Shown here one piece after another: positions 52,416 through 60,806 of a DNA stretch of 64,000 nt (positions are counted from its first letter, which is position 1; every line of letters starts with the position of its first letter). The notes under the pieces are model-generated. The model saw only the letters and a list, made by a program, of their open reading frames with translations, had not been told where the DNA came from and did no database searches. The stretch comes from Pedobacter sp. MC2016-24. Its GTDB lineage: Bacteria > Bacteroidota > Bacteroidia > Sphingobacteriales > Sphingobacteriaceae. The DNA lies in the NCBI RefSeq assembly GCF_015223055.1, contig NZ_JADFBX010000008.1, positions 62,001 to 126,000 on the forward strand. The letters run 5' to 3'. Made by a program: the position numbers and the translations under genes.

Positions 52416-53222
52416 TTATAGTTTCTTAGCTTCGTTCCAATACACATCCATTTCCGCAAGAGTCATATCCTGCAAGGCTTTGCCATTCTCTTTCGCTTTC
52501 TCTTCCAGGTACTGGAAACGTTTGATGAATTTCTTATTGGTTTTTTCCAGTGCATTTTCTGGATTGATATTCACAAAACGGGCGTAGTTAATCAATGAAA
52601 ATAGCAGGTCACCAAATTCGCCTTCCGCTTTTTCTAAATCAATCTCTTCATTTTCGGCCACGTTGTACTCAGCTTTAAATTCCTGAAGCTCTTCTTCAAC
52701 TTTTTCCCAAACTTGTGTTTTGTCCTCCCAGTCAAAGCCCACACCGCGTGCTTTTTCCTGAATGCGGCTTGCTTTAACAAGCGATGGCAAACCTTTAGGT
52801 ACACCGGCCAGAACAGATTTATTACCTTCTTTCAGCTTGATTTGCTCCCAATTGCGTTTCACATCGTTTTCATCCTGAACCTCTACATCACCGTAAATAT
52901 GCGGATGGCGGTTGATCAGTTTATCACAAACACCGTTTAATACATCTACAATGTCAAAATCATTGGTTTCTGAAGCGATGCGCGAATAAAAGACCAGGTG
53001 CATCATGACATCACCCAGTTCCTTTTTAATTTCTTCCAGATCGCCTTCTAAAATGGCATCCGACAGTTCATAGGTTTCCTCAATGGTGAGGTGCCTCAAG
53101 GTTTCCATCGTTTGTTTTTTATCCCATGGGCATTGCGTACGCAGGGTGTCAAGTACGGTTAGTAACCTAAGAAAGGCAGAAGATGGATCGTTTGCGGTAA
53201 CTGGAGGTATGTTATTTGGCAT
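52416..53222 (-). CDS. mazG: Nucleoside triphosphate pyrophosphohydrolase MazG
   Basis: Hydrolyses (d)NTPs to NMP and pyrophosphate. Two MazG domains are present: the first with CPWDKKQTMETLRHLTIEETYELSDAI and ELGDVMMHLVFYSRI, the second with WEKVEEELQEFKAE and EFGDLLFSLINYAR, giving the EExxE and ExxD metal motifs in each. Start ATG 53222 (MPNNIPP); a TTG just before is also in frame. 268 residues is standard. The AI-2E permease gene is 90 nt upstream. Confidence 0.96.
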   Translation of the reverse strand: MPNNIPPVTANDPSSAFLRLLTVLDTLRTQCPWDKKQTMETLRHLTIEETYELSDAILEGDLEEIKKELGDVMMHLVFYSRIASETNDFDIVDVLNGVCDKLINRHPHIYGDVEVQDENDVKRNWEQIKLKEGNKSVLAGVPKGLPSLVKASRIQEKARGVGFDWEDKTQVWEKVEEELQEFKAEYNVAENEEIDLEKAEGEFGDLLFSLINYARFVNINPENALEKTNKKFIKRFQYLEEKAKENGKALQDMTLAEMDVYWNEAKKL

Positions 53223-53312
53223 CAATTGTTCTGATTATTTTATGACCTTAAAGGTAACCATCATTGTGGTGATAAAAACAATTAATTTATTTTGTTGCAT
53301 CAACACCCTGCC

Positions 53313-54425
53313 TTATTCTTTTTCTTCGAGTTTGATCTTTTTGGTGATGCGATATACTTTTCGTTTCCGGTTAGGTTTTTCTTCACCTCCCAGCAATAAA
53401 CCCCATGGTTTTAGCGATTCTACGCGGTCAAATATGATTTTCATAATGGCCAGGTAAGGGATGCACAGGAACATGCCTGAAATACCCCAAAGCATTTCAC
53501 CTACCACGATGCCTATAAAGGCAAATAAAGCATTGATTTTTACTTTTGAGCCAACAACGAGTGGCATCAATATGTTTCCGTCTAAGGCATGCACAGCTAC
53601 AAAAGCAATGACAACCAATAGCACTTTTCCAGCGCCTGCTGTAGCAAAAGTAATGAGTACACTGATTAGCAAGGCGCTAAAAATGCCGATATATGGAATG
53701 ATGTTGAAAATGCCACCGATCAATCCGAGCAATACAGCATACTTGACATGTAAAACCCACAATACGAGGATTAAGAGCACAGTGACAATAAACATCTGAA
53801 GAAATAAACCTGTGATGTACTTTTTGATGATGTATTGGATCTGGCTCACAATTTCATTCACCTTTTTCGTGTGCTTTTCTTCGAATACCGAGGTTAAAAA
53901 GGTAAACAGGACACGGCGATAGTTTAAAATGAAAAAGGTGAAAAGCAAGAGGAAGGCGAGGAAAAGCATGGTGGAAGATAGCGTCAATAAGGTAGCCCCA
54001 ACTACTGTGGCACTGGTAGAAACCGCACTGGTGGCACTTTGCTTTAAATAATCGATCTGCTTTTGGGCATTGACATTAAAGTTCATGGAAATCCAATGCT
54101 GAAGTTCATGAAATGACGTTTCTGCCTGCTGCTTCAATAGCGGCCAGTCCTGCCATAAATCGGTGAGCTGGTTGGCCAGGAAGTATAAGATGGCAGAGAT
54201 GACAGCAATCATCAGGATTACAGAAATAATTGAAGCGATACTGCGCTTAAACCTCCATTTGCTTTCCAGAAAATTGGCCAGTGGCAATAACAACAAGGCC
54301 AGCAAAAAGGAAGTCAGTAACGGTGCTAAAATGTTATGGCCCAGTATGGCCAGATAACCCATGCAAATGATTGCGAACAATACCAATGCAAGTTTTGCGT
54401 AGAAAGGAAGATAAACGTTTTTCAT
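53313..54425 (-). CDS. AI-2E family transporter (PerM-like permease)
   Basis: Integral membrane protein of 370 residues with about eight helices. An N-terminal pair (LALVLFAIICMGYLAILG, LLTSFLLALLLLPLANFL) and a soluble periplasmic stretch (about 85-140) come before the C-terminal helices with LGLIGGIFNIIPYIGIFSALL and the family motif ALDGNILMPLVVGSKVKINALFAFIGIVVG. Members export AI-2 or act in Na+ antiport; the real substrate is undefined. The tail is strongly basic. Confidence 0.9.
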   Translation of the reverse strand: MKNVYLPFYAKLALVLFAIICMGYLAILGHNILAPLLTSFLLALLLLPLANFLESKWRFKRSIASIISVILMIAVISAILYFLANQLTDLWQDWPLLKQQAETSFHELQHWISMNFNVNAQKQIDYLKQSATSAVSTSATVVGATLLTLSSTMLFLAFLLLFTFFILNYRRVLFTFLTSVFEEKHTKKVNEIVSQIQYIIKKYITGLFLQMFIVTVLLILVLWVLHVKYAVLLGLIGGIFNIIPYIGIFSALLISVLITFATAGAGKVLLVVIAFVAVHALDGNILMPLVVGSKVKINALFAFIGIVVGEMLWGISGMFLCIPYLAIMKIIFDRVESLKPWGLLLGGEEKPNRKRKVYRITKKIKLEEKE

Positions 54426-54452
54426 TTAGATGAAATTGTGGATGTAATTTAC

Positions 54453-54495
54453 CTAAAAACAAATGCCCTGCCAAATATTTTGACAGGGCATTTGT
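54453..54495 (-). terminator. Rho-independent terminator of the mnmD-aldo/keto reductase unit
   Basis: ACAAATGCCCTG (54459-54470) and CAGGGCATTTGT (54484-54495) are perfect 12-bp arms around 13 nt. On the minus strand it is followed by TTTTT. It lies 20 nt after the reductase stop. Confidence 0.82.
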
Positions 54496-54514
54496 CTGGC
54501 TTTAAGTTCATTTA

Positions 54515-55468
54515 CTACGCCCAGGCACTGGCTTCATCTAAAATGGCCAAATCCTCAGTGTTTAATTTTAAAGACGCCGCCTTAACAAGGTCTCCAAGCT
54601 GATTTAGATTGGTCACGCTGGCAATCGGGGCAGTAACCGATGGTCTGGCAATTAACCAGGCCAGTGCAATGCTTGCCGGGTTGGCATTGTATTGTTCTGA
54701 AACCTGATCTAAGGCTTTCAAAATTCTGAACCCGCGTTCGTTTAAATATGCTTTAATTCCACCACCACGCTGACTTTTATTTAGGTCTGCCTCACTGCGG
54801 TATTTTCCAGTCAAAAAACCACTGGCCAATGCATAATAGTTGAGCACGCCAAGCTGATGGTCAACCACTACCTGTTCCAGTTCTTTTTCGTAGCCTTCCC
54901 TTTTGTACAGGTTATATTCTGGCTGGAAAGTCTGGTACTTGGGTAAACTGAGCTTTTGGGCAATCTCAAGAGATTCCTTTAAACGTGCAGCTGTAAAATT
55001 TGATGCCCCAATCCAGCGTACTTTGCCAGCCTTGATCAGGCTGTCATATGCTTCCAGACTTTCATGTATCGGAGTACCAGCATCGTCATAGTGACTTTGA
55101 TACAAGTCAATATAATCTGTTTTCAATCTTTTTAAAGAACCTTCTACTGATTTCAGGATATAGTCTTTAGACAAGCTTTTTTTGTCTGTACCCGGTATAC
55201 TGCCAACCTTGGTCGCCAGAATAATACCTGTTCTATTTTTTCTTTCCAGCATCCAGTTGCCCAGGATGCTTTCTGATTCTCCACCTTTATTTCCGGGCAC
55301 CCAATGCGAGTAGGAGTCGGCAGTGTCTATAAAATTAAATCCGGCTTCGGTAAATCCGTCTAATACGTTAAATGATTGCTGTTCGTCTATGGTCCAGCCA
55401 AATACATTGCCCCCAAATGTGATGGGATAAACAAATAAGTCTGAATTGCCTAGCTTTCTTTTCTCCAT
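54515..55468 (-). CDS. Aldo/keto reductase
   Basis: NAD(P)H-dependent oxidoreductase with a TIM barrel, 317 residues. Signatures: NFIDTADSYSHWVPGNKGGESE with catalytic Asp and Tyr, ILATKVGS with Lys, DYIDLYQSHYDDAGTPI with His, and GASNFTAARL. It resembles the YajO/general stress reductase group. mnmD lies 37 nt upstream on the same strand and a terminator follows. Substrate unknown. Confidence 0.93.
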   Translation of the reverse strand: MEKRKLGNSDLFVYPITFGGNVFGWTIDEQQSFNVLDGFTEAGFNFIDTADSYSHWVPGNKGGESESILGNWMLERKNRTGIILATKVGSIPGTDKKSLSKDYILKSVEGSLKRLKTDYIDLYQSHYDDAGTPIHESLEAYDSLIKAGKVRWIGASNFTAARLKESLEIAQKLSLPKYQTFQPEYNLYKREGYEKELEQVVVDHQLGVLNYYALASGFLTGKYRSEADLNKSQRGGGIKAYLNERGFRILKALDQVSEQYNANPASIALAWLIARPSVTAPIASVTNLNQLGDLVKAASLKLNTEDLAILDEASAWA

Positions 55469-55505
55469 GATCTGATAATTTATTCAAGAGGTAACAAAAA
55501 TCAAC

Positions 55506-56177
55506 TCAACTAAGTTTGACCGCCCTCAGCATTTCTCTTTTTCCTGGTGCGCCGGGAAGTTTTTCAATCGCAAATCCATTGCTTTTTAATGCACGTTTCA
55601 GTTTGCCGGTAATGGCATAGGTAACGAAAATCCCACCTGGTTTTAAAAACTGACAGGTATGCGCAATGATTTCATCTGTCCACATTTCGGGTTGATGCTG
55701 TACCGAAAAGGCGTCGTAATAGATCAGGTCAAATTGCTGTGAGGCTTCGTAGCGGTGCAAATGCGTATGCACAATTCTGAATTGTTGTTTTTCAGCAATG
55801 CTGACCGATTGCAGGAATACTTTCCCGTAATTGTTAACCATAGCTTCCCAGATTACTTTGGGTACATAGTGCTCATAACCGGTAGATTCCAGTTCTTCAT
55901 TTTTTAAAGGGTAGGCTTCCAGCGATGTATAGTTGTAAGCGATATCGTGTTCTGCACAATAAGCAGCCGTCAGCAAAAAGTTGAGACCGGTGCCAAAGCC
56001 AACTTCCAGCACCTTAATCTCCTGATCTGGGAAAAGATGGACGGCATGTTTCAGTCCGGCATCAATGAAAACGTGTTTGCTTTCCTGTAACGCGCCATGC
56101 TTGGAATGGTAGTGTTCGCCGATATCTTCATTAAATAAAGTATTGGAACCATCTGCAGTCTGGGTAATGATGTTCAT
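55506..56177 (-). CDS. mnmD: tRNA 5-methylaminomethyl-2-thiouridine methyltransferase MnmD
   Basis: Methylates the wobble nm5s2U34 of tRNA using S-adenosylmethionine. The Rossmann motif is VLEVGFGTGLNFLLTAAY; DLIYYDAFSVQHQPEMWTDEI and GGIFVTYAITGKLKRALKSNGF complete the DUF752 family. 223 residues corresponds to the methyltransferase half only; the FAD-oxidase half of E. coli MnmC is absent, as usual in Bacteroidota. Confidence 0.93.
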   Translation of the reverse strand: MNIITQTADGSNTLFNEDIGEHYHSKHGALQESKHVFIDAGLKHAVHLFPDQEIKVLEVGFGTGLNFLLTAAYCAEHDIAYNYTSLEAYPLKNEELESTGYEHYVPKVIWEAMVNNYGKVFLQSVSIAEKQQFRIVHTHLHRYEASQQFDLIYYDAFSVQHQPEMWTDEIIAHTCQFLKPGGIFVTYAITGKLKRALKSNGFAIEKLPGAPGKREMLRAVKLS

Positions 56178-56296
56178 AGGGATAAATTATATGCAATGTT
56201 ACTATTTTTTTGCATTCATTTTAGATAAGATCCTGAGGTGGAACAACAATTGCTAAATGAATTTAAATTAATCGTGACCAAGAACCAAATTCAACT

Positions 56297-57484
56297 ATGG
56301 CAAAAGACATCAAGGTGATCAAATGTCCACAATGTGGGAGTATAGATAAAACTGAGCTTAGAACAGACTTTTTTAAATGTGACAGTTGTGGGGCTACGTA
56401 TTATCTGGACAATGATGACATTAATGTCAATGTGAACTATAGCCATAAGCCAGCAGAGGCAGCTCGGCCAGTTTTTCCAGCTCAAAAACCTAAAAGTCTA
56501 CTGGTTGTATTGGTCATTGGTGTGATTGGTTTGCTTTTCCTGTTCTTTTTAATCGGAAAACCTACACGGCATAAGGCCGAGTCAGCCAAAGTGTCAGAAC
56601 CCTATCAATTTTACGAAAACTATGTGTATTTAAATACAAAAACACAAAAACCGGTGCTGATCAGACTTGGCAATGAACAATTGAAAAGCCAGAATGGGAA
56701 TTATGATTATGTGAACATCCATGCGGTATTTATCGATCCGGCAACGGATCAGCAATTGGCTGATCGGGTATTGCTCACCAATATCAGGAGATTAGACGAT
56801 GATAATTATGAGTTTGGTATTTTTGGTAATGGAACCATACTGATGATTTATAACAAATCTAAAATATACAACCTGGATCGGGTCAACAATAAATTGACCG
56901 AGGTGACTACTACGATTTTTAAAAATCATCCTGAAATGAATTCTGGACTGGCTACTGCAGAATTGAGGTCGGACGATATGTTTAACATCCGTAACAATGA
57001 TGGCGAATGGTTTTATTACGTGCTGGCGGCAGACCGGATGTTTCGTAAAGATGATTACGATAAATTTAATGAGGCCTTGCATGCAGATGGTTCCAGGACC
57101 CAGTATTTCAGCAGGGTGAATGATCAGGTGATGAAGGTGAATGGCTGGGTAAAGGATCGGATGAGCTATGTGAATTTAACACCGGATAGAAAATACTTTG
57201 ACCTGAGGGTTGTTTACCAGGATCAAGCCAATTTACTGATCAGTAACAATGTCAACGCAGCTGAAAATTCGCCTGTACTTCTTCAAAATTTAGATACCAA
57301 TACAGGAAAGACCATCTGGACCTTTCCGGCTGAGCACTATTACCTGGGCAGCGCGGTCAGATACAAAGATGGCTATGCTGTTGAATACTGGTCAGGAGAT
57401 AACATGGACTATGTGAGTGGGGTATTGATGATCAACAATGAAGGTAAATTAAAGCACAATTATTTAATAAAAAGGGGTGAATAA
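56297..57484 (+). CDS. Zinc-ribbon membrane protein of unknown function
   Basis: Residues 10-34 form a zinc ribbon (CPQCGS...CDSCGATYY). One membrane helix follows at about 73-94 (SLLVVLVIGVIGLLFLFFLIG). The outer domain of some 290 residues is strand-rich with repeated aromatic/Asp motifs (RRLDDDNYEFGIF, DLRVVYQDQANLLIS, TIWTFPAEHYYLGSAVRYKDGYAVEYWSG), like a beta-propeller. The ribbon should face the cytoplasm and the propeller the periplasm. I do not know the family function. Single gene, convergent with the M13 peptidase gene. Confidence 0.85.
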   Translation: MAKDIKVIKCPQCGSIDKTELRTDFFKCDSCGATYYLDNDDINVNVNYSHKPAEAARPVFPAQKPKSLLVVLVIGVIGLLFLFFLIGKPTRHKAESAKVSEPYQFYENYVYLNTKTQKPVLIRLGNEQLKSQNGNYDYVNIHAVFIDPATDQQLADRVLLTNIRRLDDDNYEFGIFGNGTILMIYNKSKIYNLDRVNNKLTEVTTTIFKNHPEMNSGLATAELRSDDMFNIRNNDGEWFYYVLAADRMFRKDDYDKFNEALHADGSRTQYFSRVNDQVMKVNGWVKDRMSYVNLTPDRKYFDLRVVYQDQANLLISNNVNAAENSPVLLQNLDTNTGKTIWTFPAEHYYLGSAVRYKDGYAVEYWSGDNMDYVSGVLMINNEGKLKHNYLIKRGE

Positions 57485-57494
57485 AGGAGAGCGG

Positions 57495-57529
57495 TTAAAT
57501 TATGGTGACCAGCGGTCACCATAATTTAA
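57495..57529. terminator. Perfect 16-bp hairpin shared by convergent genes
   Basis: Arms 57495-57510 and 57514-57529 (core ATGGTGACC/GGTCACCAT) around 3 nt. The right arm contains the stop codon and last codons of the M13 gene. Neither side has a clear T tract, so it may act in mRNA stability as much as termination. Confidence 0.6.
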
Positions 57530-59552
57530 TCCTGTCTTCAGGTTTTTTGTACAATTTATCACCCGGTTTCACATCAAAAGCTTTGTACCAGGCATCCATA
57601 TTTACCGGAGCACCTATGGTTCTGAACTCACCAGGAGAGTGGGTATCCGTTTTAATCATTTGTGCAGCAGTTTCCGGCAATATATTTCCGCGCCATACTT
57701 GTGCCCAGGAAAGGAAGAAGCGCTGATCAGGGGTAAAACCATCAATTTTTTCGTCAGACTGGCCCTGTTTTGTCATTTTAAAGGCTTCGTAAGCCGCATT
57801 TAAGCCACCAAGATCGCCTATGTTTTCACCCATGGTAAATTTGCCGTTTACCGGAATGGTGTCAAGAACTTTATAGCTGTCAAATTGCTCGCCCAGTAAT
57901 TTGGTTTTGGCGTTGAATTTATCGCGGTCTTCGGTTGTCCACCAGTTTTTTAGGTTTCCGTCTTTATCGTACTGACTCCCGGTATCGTCAAATCCGTGCG
58001 ACATTTCATGACCGATTACCGCGCCTATGCCACCATAGTTTACGGCGTCGTCAGCATTGGGGTCAAAGAATGGGAATTGCAGAATGCCTGCGGGAAACAC
58101 AATTTCATTCATTGTCGGACTATAATACGCATTAACTGTAGGTGGAGTCATGCCAAATCGGGTACGGTCTACCGGTTTGCCCAATTGGTCAATCATTTCC
58201 TGGTAAGCCCATGCGCCTGCATTTCTAAGGTTTGCAAGGTAAGTGTTGGGCGCAATGACCAAGCCCTGGTAAGTTCTCCATTTTTCTGGATAACCGATTT
58301 TTGGCGTAAAAGCATGTAGCTTTTCCAGTGCTTTTTGTTTCGTTATGTCGCTCATCCAGTCCAGGTTTTTAATCCGGATTTCAAATGCTTTGCGCAGGTT
58401 ACTGATCAACTCAGTCATGCGGACTTTTGCATCAGGCTTAAAATATTGCGCCACATACAATTGTCCGAGTAGTTCGCCTAAAGTACCATCTGTTAACTGC
58501 GACATGCGTTGCCAGCGTGGGGTTTGTACTTTTTGACCGGTCTGTACCTGGTTAAACGCAAATGTTGCATTAACAAAAGGACTGCTCAAATTTGGGGCTG
58601 CGCTTTTCAGGATGTTCCATTCCAGATAGGTTTTCCAATCTGCTATAGAAACTGTTTTAAGCATGCCATTTAAGCTTTCAAAAAATAGAGGTGAAGATAC
58701 GAGTAACGTATCCTGACCCTTGATTTTAGATTTTTCTAAAAGGGCAGACCAGTTTAAATTAGGTGTGCGCTTGTTGAAATCCGTCAGGGTAAACTTATTA
58801 TAAGTTTTATAGGGATCACGCATTTCTAACCTGCTCATTTGAGCTTCGGCTAATTTCTTTTCTATAGCCATGATGGTTGCTGCTTTTTTAGCAGCTTCTG
58901 CTGGCCTGGTTCCTGTTAAGCCAAATAAGGTGGTCAGGTACGTGAGGTACGCTTCGCGGATTTTCACGCTCCTGCTGTCGTCTTTCAGGTAATAATCCCG
59001 ATCAGGTAAGGTAGTTCCGCCCTGTCCCAATTGAACCATGTATTTGTTTACATTTTTTCTATCCTGGCCAACATACAAGCTAAACATGGGGGCTGCAACT
59101 CCCGAAACCCTTAAGGCGATAACCTGGTCCAGTATCTCTTGTAAATTGCTGAGTTGTTTGATTTTTTCCAATTCAGCTTTGATCGGGCTGTAGCCCAGTT
59201 TTTCAATGGTCAGGCTATCCATGGCCGCAGTATAGAAATCGCCAACACGTCTGCTTACTGATCCCGCAGGTGCGTTTTTGTCGGCCGCGGCAGCTTCAAC
59301 CAATCCTTTAACGGCATTGATGTTGAAATCGCGAAGCACGTTAAAACTTCCCCAACGGGTTTCTTTGGCGGGTACAGGATTATTTTTGATCCAGGTTCCA
59401 CTGGCATATTCATAGAAGTTATCTCCAGGTTTCACGGAGAGATCCATATTGGCAGGATCAATAAATTTTGTGGTAGATTGCGCCTGTGCTGAAAGACCGG
59501 TGATCACCACGCCCAAAACCACAACATAGGTTTTTATTGATGTATTCTTCAT
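57516..59552 (-). CDS. M13 family (neprilysin/PepO-like) zinc metallopeptidase
   Basis: Periplasmic endopeptidase. A signal peptide (VVVLGVVITGLSAQAQ) leads into the N-terminal helical domain (SVKPGDNFYEYASGTWIKNNPVPA). The catalytic domain has NAYYSPTMNEIVFPAGILQFPFF, the zinc motif VIGHEMSHGFDDTGSQYD and the third-ligand motif ENIGDLGGLNAAYEAF. The C-terminus PGDKLYKKPEDRIKLW matches the conserved end of M13 proteases. ATG 59552 gives 678 residues. Confidence 0.95.
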   Translation of the reverse strand: MKNTSIKTYVVVLGVVITGLSAQAQSTTKFIDPANMDLSVKPGDNFYEYASGTWIKNNPVPAKETRWGSFNVLRDFNINAVKGLVEAAAADKNAPAGSVSRRVGDFYTAAMDSLTIEKLGYSPIKAELEKIKQLSNLQEILDQVIALRVSGVAAPMFSLYVGQDRKNVNKYMVQLGQGGTTLPDRDYYLKDDSRSVKIREAYLTYLTTLFGLTGTRPAEAAKKAATIMAIEKKLAEAQMSRLEMRDPYKTYNKFTLTDFNKRTPNLNWSALLEKSKIKGQDTLLVSSPLFFESLNGMLKTVSIADWKTYLEWNILKSAAPNLSSPFVNATFAFNQVQTGQKVQTPRWQRMSQLTDGTLGELLGQLYVAQYFKPDAKVRMTELISNLRKAFEIRIKNLDWMSDITKQKALEKLHAFTPKIGYPEKWRTYQGLVIAPNTYLANLRNAGAWAYQEMIDQLGKPVDRTRFGMTPPTVNAYYSPTMNEIVFPAGILQFPFFDPNADDAVNYGGIGAVIGHEMSHGFDDTGSQYDKDGNLKNWWTTEDRDKFNAKTKLLGEQFDSYKVLDTIPVNGKFTMGENIGDLGGLNAAYEAFKMTKQGQSDEKIDGFTPDQRFFLSWAQVWRGNILPETAAQMIKTDTHSPGEFRTIGAPVNMDAWYKAFDVKPGDKLYKKPEDRIKLW

Positions 59553-59617
59553 AAATAACAAGTTTATGTTATAAAGATACTCAATGCAATAAAAATGCGC
59601 GCTCTATAATGAAATTA

Positions 59618-59704
59618 TTACTTGTTGAACCAGTAATAGATTTTGGCAAGACCTAATTTTCTCAGGATGGTGCCTGTCAGGGAAAATACATTTATCGTCT
59701 TCAT
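59618..59704 (-). CDS. Possible 28-residue cationic small protein
   Basis: Short ORF with ATG 59704 and TAA, in the 236-nt gap between the EamA gene and the M13 peptidase gene and on their strand. It begins MKTINVF and ends YYWFNK; it has four Lys besides Arg, no acidic residues, and a hydrophobic, probably amphipathic middle (LTGTILRKLGLAK). An AG-rich stretch (GAACGAAAAG) directly precedes the start. It could be a small membrane peptide, a leader or chance; no family is known to me. Confidence 0.35.
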   Translation of the reverse strand: MKTINVFSLTGTILRKLGLAKIYYWFNK

Positions 59705-59788
59705 CTTTTCGTTCTTTGTATGTATTTAACATAATTTAACAAATATTATTGTGTTGAAGCGCAAAAAAAAACTTACAACCAGGAAGAT

Positions 59789-60661
59789 TTAAATACCCAA
59801 TTTCTTACGCTGGCCTAGGTATAATCCTGTGATTACAAGTAAAGTGCCAGTGATGGTATACCGGGTGATGGGCTCGCCCATCAGCCACCAGGCATACAAG
59901 AATCCAAATAAAGGGCATAAAAACAGCCATAAAGAGGCTTTGACCGTATCGAGTTTCAAGAGGTAAAACCAACAGATCAGGCCAACTACGGAAACAGCAA
60001 GACTTAACCATAAAACCGAATAGAGTAGCCTGCTGTCGAGTTGTACGGTAGAAAAATCGCTGAAAGCCAAGGTGAAGGGTAAAAGGAAGATGCCACCCAG
60101 GGTGACCTGCCAGCCATTGATGAGCAGATTCGGTAAAGTCCATTTTACCCGCGCATAATATACGCTGGCAAAGGATACCGCCACCATGCTTAAAACCAAT
60201 ACGGCAAGTCCGCCCAGTGTAGAGGTTTTAGTGCCCAGTAAGTCGTAGGTTGCAATGACAATGCCCGACATCCCCAAAATGATACTCAGGATTTCATTCA
60301 TGGATGGCCGTCTGCCGATTAACCAGGAGGAAAGCAGCACAATAAGCAGGGGATTGATTGAGGTAGCCAGGCTGCCGATACCGGCTGCCGTATATTTCAT
60401 GGCACAGACGTATAAACCCAGGTAAACACTCGTGTTCAGAAAACCGAATATGGCCAGTTGCTTCCACTCTATTGCAGTAGGTAGCCGGTATTGTTTATCC
60501 CGGCTCAACGCATAACAAAAGCCCAGCAGCACAAATCCGGCAATAAAGAAACGCATGTTGCCCAGGACGAGTGGCGGTGCTGAATGGATGCCAAACTTGG
60601 TCGCTACAGATGCAGAAGCCCACAGCATGGCAAATAGTAAGCCGATACAGATATTTTTCAC
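59789..60661 (-). CDS. EamA-family (DMT superfamily) transporter
   Basis: Ten-helix membrane transporter made of two repeated EamA halves (LFAMLWASASVATKFGIHSAPPLVLGNMRF and about residues 155-285). Families of this type export amino acids or other metabolites; the substrate is not predictable. The start is GTG 60661 (KNICIGLLFAMLW), since a stop lies just upstream. 290 residues. Downstream, on the same strand, lie the small ORF and the M13 peptidase gene. Confidence 0.88.
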   Translation of the reverse strand: MKNICIGLLFAMLWASASVATKFGIHSAPPLVLGNMRFFIAGFVLLGFCYALSRDKQYRLPTAIEWKQLAIFGFLNTSVYLGLYVCAMKYTAAGIGSLATSINPLLIVLLSSWLIGRRPSMNEILSIILGMSGIVIATYDLLGTKTSTLGGLAVLVLSMVAVSFASVYYARVKWTLPNLLINGWQVTLGGIFLLPFTLAFSDFSTVQLDSRLLYSVLWLSLAVSVVGLICWFYLLKLDTVKASLWLFLCPLFGFLYAWWLMGEPITRYTITGTLLVITGLYLGQRKKLGI

Positions 60662-60806
60662 GGCTTAAAGTTAAACAGAACTATGGAATAGAAATTTTTT
60701 TTTGAAATGTTCATGAAATGCTGTCGTAGTTATCTAAGTTTGGTGCAACTAATTTATTGATTGAACTTATTTTGGGTTCACAACTATTAAAAACCTAGAT
60801 ATTATA

